Source: Candidatus Phytoplasma oryzae
GTDB lineage: Bacteria; Bacillota_I; Bacilli_A; Acholeplasmatales; Acholeplasmataceae
Direction of reading: 5' to 3'
DNA length: 64,000 bases
Assembly: GCF_003263355.1 (NCBI RefSeq)
Contig: NZ_JHUK01000001.1
Span: 62,001 to 126,000 of the forward strand
In this document: piece by piece, positions 46,551 to 55,240 of the stretch
Position numbering within the stretch: position 1 is the first letter of the stretch
Layout: every line of letters begins with the position of its first letter
Notes under the pieces: generated by a model
What the model saw: the letters and a program-made list of their open reading frames with translations, nothing else
Told to the model about the DNA's origin: nothing
Databases searched by the model: none
Made by a program: the position numbers and the translations under genes

Positions 46551-47330
46551 ATGTTTTTAATTAAGAAAGAAAAAATAAAAAGAATAATTGTTGTAGTCAA
46601 TTTATTAATAGTTATGGTAAATTTTTTTTTATTAAACAATAAAAAAGTAATTGCAATGAATGTAGATAATAACGAATCAACAGCAAGTTCGTCGTATTCT
46701 GATGAGTTAGTATTAAATGTTTATGATAAAGCAACGTTTTCATCACATACAAATAATGTTTTTGGTTATAAACCCGATGATCAATCATTTTATGAAGATT
46801 TAAAAATTATTAATAAAAAAATGTTAAATAAAACTTTAAATATTAATTCTATAGAAGAATTCAAAAATAAATATAATACAATTAGGATTAGTTTTTTTTT
46901 ATATTTAACTTTTAATCAATATTACAACTATATTTTAGGATCAAATTTAAATCCTTATCCTCATTATAAAAAAATTTGTTCAGAAACTCATGAAGTAGCA
47001 GTATCTGATCTAAAAACAGAAATAATAGATGGATTTTTACAATTAAATCTTCCTGATGTTATCGAAGATAAACAAAAAGAAAGAAAAATTTTGAATTATA
47101 TTTATGATTTTCAAAGAGGAGAAGAAATTAGTTCAGAAATAGATGCAAGAATTAATGCTAAAAATCTTTTTATGATTTTGTTAGATTCGTTGAATATAAA
47201 AGAAGTACAAAATGATAGAGGAAAAAAACAAATTTTTTTAGGTTGTAAATTAGAAACTTTTTCTTTTGTAGAAAACACTTGTTATGCTTTTAAATTTGAT
47301 TTTAGGCTAGAAGGGATTAGCTTTCGATAA
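46551..47330 (+). CDS. secreted protein, putative effector
   Basis: The 259-residue protein starts with a basic stretch (KKEKIKR), a hydrophobic core (about 13-28) and the cleavage-like VIA before MNVDNNES near residue 36. This is a typical phytoplasma Sec signal peptide. The mature part of about 225 residues is hydrophilic, mixed helical, with several Cys and aromatic residues near the end. AAGGAGAG precedes the ATG. It belongs with the two upstream genes by strand and spacing. No family is recognised; action in the host is an inference from the signal peptide. Confidence 0.8.
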   Translation: MFLIKKEKIKRIIVVVNLLIVMVNFFLLNNKKVIAMNVDNNESTASSSYSDELVLNVYDKATFSSHTNNVFGYKPDDQSFYEDLKIINKKMLNKTLNINSIEEFKNKYNTIRISFFLYLTFNQYYNYILGSNLNPYPHYKKICSETHEVAVSDLKTEIIDGFLQLNLPDVIEDKQKERKILNYIYDFQRGEEISSEIDARINAKNLFMILLDSLNIKEVQNDRGKKQIFLGCKLETFSFVENTCYAFKFDFRLEGISFR

Positions 47331-48010
47331 AATATTATTAATATTTGATTATTAAAGAATATTTTTTTAAAAAATTTTAAAAAATTAAATTTTTTTTTGT
47401 TAAGTAATAAATCAGTTTTTTCAAATTATCTTAAAATAGAATTTTTTAACTAAAAAATATTTGTTTTAAAAATTTTTTTATTAAAAAAGAAGTAGAAATT
47501 TAATTTTGGTTTTTATATTGTTTTTAAAAAAAAAGTAGCTAATTTTTATTATTTTTTTTTATAATTGACTATTTTTTGTTCTAATACGGATAGTAAATTT
47601 TTAAAGTTGCTAAAAAGAAAAGAATATTCAATATATTTATGATATATTTTGGAGATGGATAATTTAGTAATTTTTTATATATTTTTAAAATGATATTTTA
47701 GATAATAATTATTCTTTTAAAAAATATTATTTAATTATTAAATTATTTTTTATATAATTATTTTGCCGATTTTGTATAATAAAAAATTTTTTTAGAGGTC
47801 ATTTAGTTTTTTATATTTTATTTTTATAGTTATTAAAATCATAAAGAAGATGAATATTTTTTTAAAAAGATATATTAAAATATTTTTTTGATTTTATTTT
47901 TTAAATATATAATAAAATATTTTTAAAATTATTTTGATATCAATAATATTATATGTTAAAATAATTAATATGTATTTTATAATATTAGATTTAAAATGAG
48001 GAAATTTATT
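47331..48010. other. gene-free gap before rpmE
   Basis: 680 nt of AT-rich DNA. A TATAAT at 47978-47983 fits an rpmE promoter with a short leader. I see no gene, RNA or clear terminator; a strong end for the 46551 transcript is not visible. Confidence 0.55.
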
Positions 48011-48259
48011 ATGAAAAATAAAAAACAACCTAAAATGTATGAGATAGAAGTTGTTTGCGATACTTGTAAAGAAAAGCATAAAATAGGAACAACGGTTACT
48101 AAAATGAAAATAGATACTTGTTCTAATTGTGATTCTTTTTATAATAATACTCAAGAATTTATAACTGTAGCAGGACAAGTAGATAAATTTAATAAAAAAT
48201 ATAATTATACTCTTCATAAAAAAGAAAAAAAAGAAGAAAATAAAAATGATAAGAAATAA
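48011..48259 (+). CDS. rpmE: 50S ribosomal protein L31
   Basis: L31 bridges the two ribosomal subunits. From ATG 48011 the 82-residue protein starts MKNKKQPKMYEIEVVCDTC and has the zinc ribbon cysteines CDTC and CSNC, so it is the zinc-binding (C+) form, and ends with KYNYTLHKKEKK. The ATG at 47996 overlaps the GAGG ribosome binding site and is unlikely. The order rpmE-tdk is common in Firmicutes. Confidence 0.93.
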   Translation: MKNKKQPKMYEIEVVCDTCKEKHKIGTTVTKMKIDTCSNCDSFYNNTQEFITVAGQVDKFNKKYNYTLHKKEKKEENKNDKK

Positions 48260-48319
48260 AAAAATATTGTTATTTAATTTTTTTAAATATTAAATATAGA
48301 ATATGAAAGGTTTTTAAAA

Positions 48320-48904
48320 ATGATTTTCAATAATAAAGGTTTTATAGAAGTGATTTGTGGTCCTATGTTTTCTGGTAAAACTACAGCATTAATAGCGAAA
48401 ATTAATTTTTTAAAGTCTAATAATATTGATTTTTTAGTTTTTAAGCCCATTATTGATAAACGTTATTCTATAAAAAAAGAATTAGTTACTCATGATTTAA
48501 TTACTTTCCCTTCTTTAGTAGTTCATAATAGCGATGAAATATTAGATTTTGTAAATAAAAATAAAAATAATTTTGATACTTTATTTATAGATGAAGCACA
48601 ATTTTTTGATAGTAATATTGAAAAAATTTTAAATAATTTATCTTTTAAAGGTATTAATATTGTTATTAGTGGTTTAGAATTAGATTTTTGTGCTCGCCCT
48701 TTTGGTTCTATGCCTTATTTTTTATCAATTGCTGATAAGGTAACTAAATTAAAAGCTACTTGTATGGTTTGTAAAAAAGAAGCTTCCAGGACTCAAAGAA
48801 TTATGCAAAACGGTAATTTACCAAGTTCCAAAGACAAGGTCGTTTTAGTTGGAGGTTTAAATTTTCATGAACCTCGTTGCAAGCAATGTCATATTTTTTT
48901 ATAA
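48320..48904 (+). CDS. tdk: thymidine kinase
   Basis: Tdk phosphorylates salvaged thymidine. The 194-residue type II enzyme has the P-loop GPMFSGKTTALI (14-25), FIDEAQFFD (Walker B), the lasso with CMVCKKEASRTQRI and a second Cys pair in CKQCH, which bind structural zinc. It follows rpmE by 60 nt. Together with Dut and ribonucleotide reductase it supplies dTTP. Confidence 0.96.
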   Translation: MIFNNKGFIEVICGPMFSGKTTALIAKINFLKSNNIDFLVFKPIIDKRYSIKKELVTHDLITFPSLVVHNSDEILDFVNKNKNNFDTLFIDEAQFFDSNIEKILNNLSFKGINIVISGLELDFCARPFGSMPYFLSIADKVTKLKATCMVCKKEASRTQRIMQNGNLPSSKDKVVLVGGLNFHEPRCKQCHIFL

Positions 48905-48940
48905 ATTTAATTAAAATAAATAATTTAATCAATATAAAAT

Positions 48941-49408
48941 ATGGTATATAAAAAAATTTTTTTTATGAAAGAAGCTTTAAAAGAAGCTCAAAAAGCCTTT
49001 TTAAAAAATGAGGTACCTATAGGCGCTGTTGCTGTTTTAAAAGATAAAATTGTAGCTAGAGCTCATAATAATATTGAAAACAAAAAGTTATTTTTTGCTC
49101 ATGCTGAGTTTTTGGTTTTAAGTAAATTGAATCAGAAAATAAAAAATTATAAATTTGAAGAAATAAGTATTTATACAACTTTAGAACCTTGTATAATGTG
49201 TATAGGAGCTTTAATTCAAGCAAGAATTAAAAAATTATATTATGGTGCTAGTAATTTTAAATCGGGTTTTATAGAGCATTTTAATATAAAATTTTCTAAA
49301 TTAAATACTTGTTCTTTTAAAAATATATTTATTCAATCTGGATGTTTATCTGAAGAAAGTTCAATTATTTTGAAGAAATTTTTTTTAAATCTTAGAAAAA
49401 ATAATTAA
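48941..49408 (+). CDS. tadA: tRNA adenosine deaminase TadA
   Basis: TadA converts A34 to inosine in tRNA-Arg, needed for decoding CGN codons. The 155-residue protein has the zinc/catalytic motif HAE (54-56) and PCIMC (83-87), ALIQARIKKLYYGASNFKSG after it, and the usual NEVPIGAV start. The Met9 start (48965) is also possible because no good ribosome binding site lies before either. It lies 36 nt after tdk and 24 nt before the SRP RNA; in many Firmicutes tadA is next to scr (SRP RNA) and dnaX. Confidence 0.93.
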   Translation: MVYKKIFFMKEALKEAQKAFLKNEVPIGAVAVLKDKIVARAHNNIENKKLFFAHAEFLVLSKLNQKIKNYKFEEISIYTTLEPCIMCIGALIQARIKKLYYGASNFKSGFIEHFNIKFSKLNTCSFKNIFIQSGCLSEESSIILKKFFLNLRKNN

Positions 49409-49411
49409 ATT

Positions 49412-49420
49412 TGATATAAT
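49412..49420 (+). promoter_or_regulatory. extended -10 promoter of the SRP RNA
   Basis: TGATATAAT is an extended -10, placed about 13 nt before the 5' end of the SRP RNA helix. Confidence 0.55.
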
Positions 49421-49432
49421 TATTTATTTTAA

Positions 49433-49549
49433 TTTAAACTTTTTCTAAAGTTATTATTCAATTAAAGACAAATAAATCTGGTCAGGTCTTAATTGAAGCA
49501 TCCATAAGTTTGAATTTAATGTGAATAATAACTTTAGAAGAAGTTTAAA
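49433..49549 (+). ncRNA. ffs: signal recognition particle RNA (4.5S type)
   Basis: The apical signature is present: GGTCAGGTC (49480-49488), a short variant loop, GAAGCA and CCATAAG (to 49508), which form the Ffh-binding site. The outer arms pair over about 25 bp: TTTAAACTTTTTCTAAAG at 49433 with CTTTAGAAGAAGTTTAAA ending at 49549, one mismatch, then TTATTATTCA with TGAATAATAA. Length is about 117 nt, a small-type SRP RNA without Alu domain. With Ffh it targets membrane and secreted proteins. Confidence 0.93.
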
Positions 49550-49569
49550 TATTAATTTTTAAAAAATAA

Positions 49570-49633
49570 GAAAGAGTTGAATTTTAGATGTTAAAAAAAA
49601 TTTTTTATAAAAAATATAAAATTCAACTCTTTC
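49570..49633 (+). promoter_or_regulatory. 17-bp perfect inverted repeat around a start codon
   Basis: GAAAGAGTTGAATTTTA (49570-49586) and its exact complement TAAAATTCAACTCTTTC (49617-49633) flank ATG 49588 with a 30-nt loop. In the mRNA the stem would cover the AAAGAG ribosome binding site and place the start in the loop. It could hold back translation of the 49588 gene, or act as a weak terminator of the SRP RNA transcript. Confidence 0.7.
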
Positions 49634-50211
49634 CTTTTATTTTTAAAAATATTCAAGGAGACTCTTTTAAACAAGAAGAATTTTTTTTAAATCAACAAAA
49701 AAAGAGAATTGAGTTTTTTTTTCTTCATCAAAGTAAATATAATAATTATTTTTTAGAAATGAATCAATTTGTTATTTGGACTATTGAAGGAGATATATGT
49801 CGAGTTCTTATTGAAAAAGATTATTATAATCAATTTAAAGAATTATATCAAAAAGAAATTAATATTTTTTATGCTAATTTTCTTTATAGTTTATTAGAAA
49901 AACGTAGAGATTTGATATATATAGATTTTTTGTTAATTTTTAATTTTATTTGTTTTACTTTATTTTTTGCTTTAATGATAAAAATATTTATTAATTATTT
50001 TAAATTTTGGTTTTTTTTATTTATTTTTTTTATATTTTTTGTTGTTATTTTTATTTATTTTCGCAAAAAACGAAATGATTTTTTTTATAAATTTAAAAAA
50101 GAATCTTTTTTAAAAACTATTAAAAAAACTAAAGTTTTATTAGGCGAAGAAAAATTTGAAAGTATATTAAAAAAACAAAATTTTTTTAGTTTAAATTTAA
50201 AGAAAAAATAG
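49588..50211 (+). CDS. membrane protein of unknown function
   Basis: The 207-residue protein has a hydrophilic first half, two membrane segments (about 112-130 and 135-155) and a basic C-terminal tail of about 50 residues. Many Phe and Lys residues reflect the base composition. No family is recognised. It lies between the SRP RNA and mnmG and is coupled to neither by overlap. The start codon sits inside a strong inverted repeat that includes codons 11-16. Confidence 0.7.
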   Translation: MLKKIFYKKYKIQLFPFIFKNIQGDSFKQEEFFLNQQKKRIEFFFLHQSKYNNYFLEMNQFVIWTIEGDICRVLIEKDYYNQFKELYQKEINIFYANFLYSLLEKRRDLIYIDFLLIFNFICFTLFFALMIKIFINYFKFWFFLFIFFIFFVVIFIYFRKKRNDFFYKFKKESFLKTIKKTKVLLGEEKFESILKKQNFFSLNLKKK

Positions 50212-50248
50212 AAAACAAATTTTTTAAAAAAATGGAGATGCGAAACGA

Positions 50249-52108
50249 ATGATTTATGACAGTATTATTGTTGGGGGCGGTCATGCAGGTGTAGAAGCGG
50301 CTTTTATATTATCTAAAAATCATAAAACTTTATTGATTACGGGAAAATTAGAACAAATAGCTTTTTTACCATGTAATCCTTCTATCGGTGGTCCAGCTAA
50401 AGGTGTTGTTGTTAGAGAAATAGAAGCTTTAGGAGGTTTGATGGGTAAAGCAACTGATTTATCCCAAATTCAAATAAAAATGTTAAATACATCAAAAGGT
50501 CCTGCTGTTAGAAGTTTAAGAGCTCAAATAGATAAAATAGAATATCCTAAGATAATATTAAAATTTTTAAAAAAACGTTCTAATTTATTTTTTTTAGAAG
50601 GTTTAGTTAAAAATTTAATTATTGAAAAAAATATAGTAAAAGGAGTAAAATTAATTAATAATACTTATGTTTATTCCAAAACTGTTATTTTAACTACAGG
50701 AACATATTTATCAAGTCAAATTTTAATTGGAAAAAAGAGAATTAATTTAGGCCCTAATAATTCACCTACTGTATATGATATTAGTCACCAGTTAAAGGAA
50801 AAATATGGTTTTGAAATTATACGTTTAAAAACAGGTACTCCGCCAAGAGTTAAAAAAAATACTATAGATTATAGTCAAACCAAAATTCAAGAAGGAGATA
50901 AATTTCTTCAAACTTTTAGTTCTCCATCTATTATTAAAAAATTAGGTATTCAACAACCTTGTTTTTTAGTTCATACTAATCAATATACTCATGAATTAAT
51001 AAAAAAAAATTTAGATAAATCTCCTATGTACAATGGTAATATCAAAAGTAAAGGACCTCGTTATTGTCCTTCGATAGAAGATAAAGTGGTGAGATTTTGT
51101 AATAAAGAAAGACATCAAATTTTTATCGAACCAGAAAGTTTGCAATCAGAAGAAATGTATTTGCAAGGACTTTCTACTAGTATGCCAGAAGAAGTTCAAC
51201 ATGAAATTTTAAAAACTATTCCAGCTTTAAAAAAAGCAAAAATTACTAAATATGCTTATGCTATTGAATATGATGCTTTTAATCCTAATCAGTTGAAATA
51301 TAATTTAGAAACTAAAAAAATTAAAAATTTATTTTTTGCTGGACAGATTAATGGTACTAGCGGTTATGAAGAAGCTGCTTGCCAAGGTTTGATGGCAGGA
51401 ATAAATGCTAGTTTAAGCATACAACAAAAAGATATGTTCGTATTAAGTAGAAAAGAAGCTTATATTGGTGTTTTAATTGATGATTTAATTAACAAAGGAG
51501 CTCAAGAACCTTATCGTTTATTAACTTCAAGAGCGGAATTTCGTTTACTTTTAAGACATGATAATGCTGATTTAAGATTAACACATTATTCATATAATAT
51601 GGGTTTAATAGAAAAAGATATTTATGATAAAGTAGAAGAAAAACGTAAAATTATTAATTTTTTAAAAGAAAAATTAAAAAAAGTTATTATTTTACCCAAT
51701 GAAAAAAATCTATCTTTTTTAAAAAAAAATAATTCTTCTTTGATTAAAGAAAGTATTAATTTATATCAATTATTAAAAAGAACAGAAATTAATATGAATG
51801 CTTTAAATTTTTTTCTTAATCAAAAGTATGAAACAGAAATATTAGAACAATTAATAATTCAAATTAAATATGAAGATTATATTTTAAAAGCTGAAAAAGA
51901 AGCAGAAAAATTAATTTTTTTAGAAAAAAAAATAATACCTAATAATATTAATTATGCTGATATCAATAATTTATCTATGGAAGCTAAAGAAAAATTGAAT
52001 TTAATTAAACCTAATAATTTAGGACAAGCATCTAGAATTTTAGGAATTAGTCCTTCTGATATTTCAATTTTAAATATTTATTTAAAAAGATATCATTATG
52101 TTTTATAA
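50249..52108 (+). CDS. mnmG: tRNA uridine 5-carboxymethylaminomethyl modification enzyme MnmG (GidA)
   Basis: MnmG works with MnmE to modify U34 of several tRNAs, using FAD and folate. The 619-residue protein has the FAD site [10 protein letters not shown] (8-17), [11 protein letters not shown] with the conserved Cys, the second Cys region [19 protein letters not shown], and [16 protein letters not shown] near 365-380. The ending with [13 protein letters not shown] is typical. AATGGAGATG is upstream. It overlaps rsmG by 11 nt; the mnmG-rsmG pair is widely conserved. Confidence 0.97.
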   Translation: MIYDSIIVGGGHAGVEAAFILSKNHKTLLITGKLEQIAFLPCNPSIGGPAKGVVVREIEALGGLMGKATDLSQIQIKMLNTSKGPAVRSLRAQIDKIEYPKIILKFLKKRSNLFFLEGLVKNLIIEKNIVKGVKLINNTYVYSKTVILTTGTYLSSQILIGKKRINLGPNNSPTVYDISHQLKEKYGFEIIRLKTGTPPRVKKNTIDYSQTKIQEGDKFLQTFSSPSIIKKLGIQQPCFLVHTNQYTHELIKKNLDKSPMYNGNIKSKGPRYCPSIEDKVVRFCNKERHQIFIEPESLQSEEMYLQGLSTSMPEEVQHEILKTIPALKKAKITKYAYAIEYDAFNPNQLKYNLETKKIKNLFFAGQINGTSGYEEAACQGLMAGINASLSIQQKDMFVLSRKEAYIGVLIDDLINKGAQEPYRLLTSRAEFRLLLRHDNADLRLTHYSYNMGLIEKDIYDKVEEKRKIINFLKEKLKKVIILPNEKNLSFLKKNNSSLIKESINLYQLLKRTEINMNALNFFLNQKYETEILEQLIIQIKYEDYILKAEKEAEKLIFLEKKIIPNNINYADINNLSMEAKEKLNLIKPNNLGQASRILGISPSDISILNIYLKRYHYVL

Positions 52109-52715
52109 TAATTTACTAAAAGAAAGTTTTTTTTTAAGTAATTTTCAACTAAAACAATTAGAAAAATATTATTTTTTTTTAAAAAGTTATAGTAATAAAA
52201 TCAATTTAACTTCTTTGTTATCTGAAAAAGAAGTTTATTTAAAGCATTTTTATGATTCTTTTTTAGTTTCTAAAATAATTAATTTAATAAAATTTGAACA
52301 TTTATGTGATTTAGGTACAGGGGCTGGTTTTCCAGGAATTCCATTAAAAATTTTATATCCTCATTTAAAAGTTTTTTTATTAGAATCTATTAGTAAAAAA
52401 ATAATTTTTTTAAAAAAACTTGTTTCAATATTGAATTTATCTAATATTTTTATTTTTCATCATAGAATAGAAGAACACAAAAATAAATATAATTTTATTA
52501 TAACAAGATCATTAGGAAAAATGGATGTTATTTTTAAATTATCTTCTTTAGTAATAAAAAAAAAAGGATATTTAATAGCTATGAAAGGACCAAATTATAT
52601 AGAAGAATTAAAAAATATTAAAAAAAAATTTTCTTTTCATTTAAAAAAAAAAAAAAAATCTGAATTACCATTTAATTTAGGTAAAAGAGTAAATTTATTA
52701 TTTCAAAAAAAATAA
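52098..52715 (+). CDS. rsmG: 16S rRNA (guanine527-N7)-methyltransferase RsmG (GidB)
   Basis: RsmG methylates G527 of 16S rRNA in the decoding region. The 205-residue protein has the S-adenosylmethionine site [17 protein letters not shown] (about 71-87), the [16 protein letters not shown] stretch, TRSLGKMD and [12 protein letters not shown]. It overlaps mnmG and is translated with it. Its last part contains a run of 11 A that could slip but the frame reads on to a natural end. Confidence 0.94.
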   Translation: MFYNNLLKESFFLSNFQLKQLEKYYFFLKSYSNKINLTSLLSEKEVYLKHFYDSFLVSKIINLIKFEHLCDLGTGAGFPGIPLKILYPHLKVFLLESISKKIIFLKKLVSILNLSNIFIFHHRIEEHKNKYNFIITRSLGKMDVIFKLSSLVIKKKGYLIAMKGPNYIEELKNIKKKFSFHLKKKKKSELPFNLGKRVNLLFQKK

Positions 52716-52772
52716 ATATTTCATTTTAATATTAATTAAATTATTATTTTAATACATAAAATTTGTTATATT

Positions 52773-53360
52773 TTAGTAATTTAACTTATTTACAATTTCT
52801 TTAGCTTTAATAAATAAATTATAAAAATCTAAACATTTTTGATACATTTCTTTAATAAAGGAAATATTTCTTTCTACTTCTTGTATTTTAGCATTTTGAT
52901 AAGTATGATATACTAAAAAAAATGCTTTTTCCGCATCGGAACAATATAATTGAGCTTGTATTTGAGCATAATAAAATATAGGAATTTTATTATTCATAAA
53001 AAAATTTTTCCAAGTAGCACTATTATGAGAAAACGGACATTTTATTTCTAATATAGTTTGAGATTTTTCATGCCAACCATCTAAAGATGCAGATAAAAAT
53101 TCTTTAACACAAACTATAGGAGTGAAATTAGTTTTATTTATTTCATTAAAAAAATTTCTCGCTTCTGGTTCTAAATATCTTCCATGTTTCATAGCAAAAT
53201 TATCTTCTATTTTTTCACCAAAAAGTTTTCTTTTAAAAAGTGTTTTTTTGTTATCAAAAGGATTTAAATCCATAATTGTAGCAACTTCCGAAGCATTAAT
53301 ATATTTTTTTCTATGTTTATGCCAATTATCAGAGTTTTGTTCTAATTTTAAATAATTCAT
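52773..53360 (-). CDS. YqaJ/lambda-exonuclease family nuclease
   Basis: The 195-residue protein has the motifs of the YqaJ viral recombinase exonuclease family (PD-(D/E)XK fold): INASEVATIMDLNPF near 21-35, GRYLEPEARNFF, the catalytic Asp in SASLDGW, LEIKCPF (ExK) and YYAQIQAQLYC. Such enzymes chew 5' ends of DNA and work with a single-strand annealing protein in phages. No such partner or other phage gene is next to it. It may be a remnant of a phage or a retained repair enzyme. Its active-site residues look intact. It is convergent with rsmG. Confidence 0.87.
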   Translation of the reverse strand: MNYLKLEQNSDNWHKHRKKYINASEVATIMDLNPFDNKKTLFKRKLFGEKIEDNFAMKHGRYLEPEARNFFNEINKTNFTPIVCVKEFLSASLDGWHEKSQTILEIKCPFSHNSATWKNFFMNNKIPIFYYAQIQAQLYCSDAEKAFFLVYHTYQNAKIQEVERNISFIKEMYQKCLDFYNLFIKAKEIVNKLNY

Positions 53361-53467
53361 TGAATTAATAATTAATATCCTTTCTTTTTTTATTTGATTC
53401 TTATTTTAAAAAAATTTTTTTAAATTTTGAATTGAATAATAAAATTATAAATATTTTTTATTAATTT

Positions 53468-55240
53468 TTATTTTTCAAATTGACTTTCAAAAAGATTATA
53501 ATAAAATCCTTTTTGTTTTAATAGTTCCGTATGTTTTCCTTTTTCAATAATTACACCATTTTGTAAAACAATAATAACATCAGCGTTAATAATAGTCGAT
53601 AAACGATGAGCAATAATAAAAGAAGTCCTATTTTTAAATAATTTTTGAATAGAATTTTGAATAACTAATTCCATTTGTGTATCAATAGTTGAAGTAGCTT
53701 CATCTAAAATTAGAATAGAAGGGTTACGTAATAAAATACGTGTTATAGTAATTAATTGTTTTTCTCCTTGTGATAAATTTTCAGCTCCTTCTTTAATTAT
53801 AGTTTGATAACCATCTTTTTTATTTACGATAAATTTATGTAATTCAGTTTTTTTAGACACTTCTATAACTTCTTTTTCTGTAGCGTTGATACTGCCATAT
53901 TTGATGTTTTCTAAAATAGTTCCGTTAAATAACCAAATTTCTTGAAAAACTATTCCCAAAATTTTTCTTAAATTTTGGTTTTTTATTTTAGTTATATCTT
54001 TTCCATCAATAGTAATTTTTCCTTCATTTGCTTTATAAAATCTGGTTAATAAATTAATCATAGTTGTTTTTCCAGATCCAGTAGGTCCTACAATAGCTAT
54101 CATTTTATGTTTTTCAATGGATAAGTTAATATTTTTAAGAATAAGATTATGATAATCATAACCGAAATTGACATTTTGAAATTTAACATATCCTTCTACT
54201 TTATCTAAAGTAATTATATTATCTTCTGCTTCTTCGTATTCAGATAGAAATGTGAAAATTCTATGAGCAGCAGCTTTTGTAGATTGTAAAATAACAAAAG
54301 CTTGACTTAAATCATTAATAGGATTAGATAAACGCCAAACATATTGAGTAAAAATTTGAAAAGTGGAAAATTGAATAGTAGTAAAACCTAATTTTAACAA
54401 AAAAGGGTTTAAATTTTCTTTCATTAATAAAAATCCTAAAATGATCATTATAGCTAATATTAGATAAGTGAAAAAGTAAATGATAGAAATTGCTGAACCA
54501 GTTAATAAATTAGATTTAAAAATTAAATTAGACAAATCATTAGTTTGTTTTTGAAACTCTTTAAAAATATTTTTTTGTTGATTATATAAAATTATTTCTT
54601 TATGACCAAGATATTTTTCTTGTAAAAAACCATTATACTCACCTGTTTTTTCGAATCTTTGTATAAAAAGTATACGGGATTTTTTATTTATAAAAAAAAT
54701 AGTTGTTAGAGAAGCAGGAATCATTAAAGATACAATTATTCCTATACGTAAATTTAACCATAACATTAAACTAACTATTATTGTTAAACTAAAAAAAGAA
54801 GAAATAATAGAAGAAAAAGTCTGTTGTAATCCATTGGATATTGTTTCCATATCAGTATTTATTCTACTCATGATATTACCTATAGTATTTTTATCAAAAT
54901 ATTGTATTGGTAATTTATGAATTTTTTTATGAAGTTTTTGTCTAATATTCCCTAAAGCTTGATGAATTGATGAAATTAATAATTTGTTATAAATAAATTT
55001 GCCTGTTGTGCAAATAATATATAAAATAAAATTGAAAAATAAATATATAAAAATAGTTTTTTTATATTGAAACATACTATTATTTATAGAATGAGCGTTA
55101 TTTCTAATATAATCTATAATGTAACGTCCTTCAAAAATAGGTATGTAAGAACTTATAATAGCGAAAATAATAACTAGTAAAATACTAATAATTATTTTTT
55201 TTTTAAAAGGTTTTAAAAAATAAAAAAAAATTTGATTCAT
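53468..55240 (-). CDS. ABC exporter half-transporter, catalytically complete subunit
   Basis: From ATG 55240 the 590-residue protein has six N-terminal membrane segments and a nucleotide-binding domain with GPTGSGKTT (Walker A), VFQEIWLFNG, the signature LSQGEKQ, LILDEATSTID (Walker B with catalytic Glu) and IIAHRLSTI (His switch). The start follows from the ATGA overlap with the upstream gene; the ORF opens earlier but those residues do not match the family. With its partner it forms a heterodimeric multidrug- or lipid-type exporter. The substrate is unknown. Confidence 0.92.
   Translation of the reverse strand: MNQIFFYFLKPFKKKIIISILLVIIFAIISSYIPIFEGRYIIDYIRNNAHSINNSMFQYKKTIFIYLFFNFILYIICTTGKFIYNKLLISSIHQALGNIRQKLHKKIHKLPIQYFDKNTIGNIMSRINTDMETISNGLQQTFSSIISSFFSLTIIVSLMLWLNLRIGIIVSLMIPASLTTIFFINKKSRILFIQRFEKTGEYNGFLQEKYLGHKEIILYNQQKNIFKEFQKQTNDLSNLIFKSNLLTGSAISIIYFFTYLILAIMIILGFLLMKENLNPFLLKLGFTTIQFSTFQIFTQYVWRLSNPINDLSQAFVILQSTKAAAHRIFTFLSEYEEAEDNIITLDKVEGYVKFQNVNFGYDYHNLILKNINLSIEKHKMIAIVGPTGSGKTTMINLLTRFYKANEGKITIDGKDITKIKNQNLRKILGIVFQEIWLFNGTILENIKYGSINATEKEVIEVSKKTELHKFIVNKKDGYQTIIKEGAENLSQGEKQLITITRILLRNPSILILDEATSTIDTQMELVIQNSIQKLFKNRTSFIIAHRLSTIINADVIIVLQNGVIIEKGKHTELLKQKGFYYNLFESQFEK

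Noticed and set aside
52640-52662. Frameshift in rsmG at an A run
   Set aside because: The frame continues to a family-typical end, so no shift is needed.
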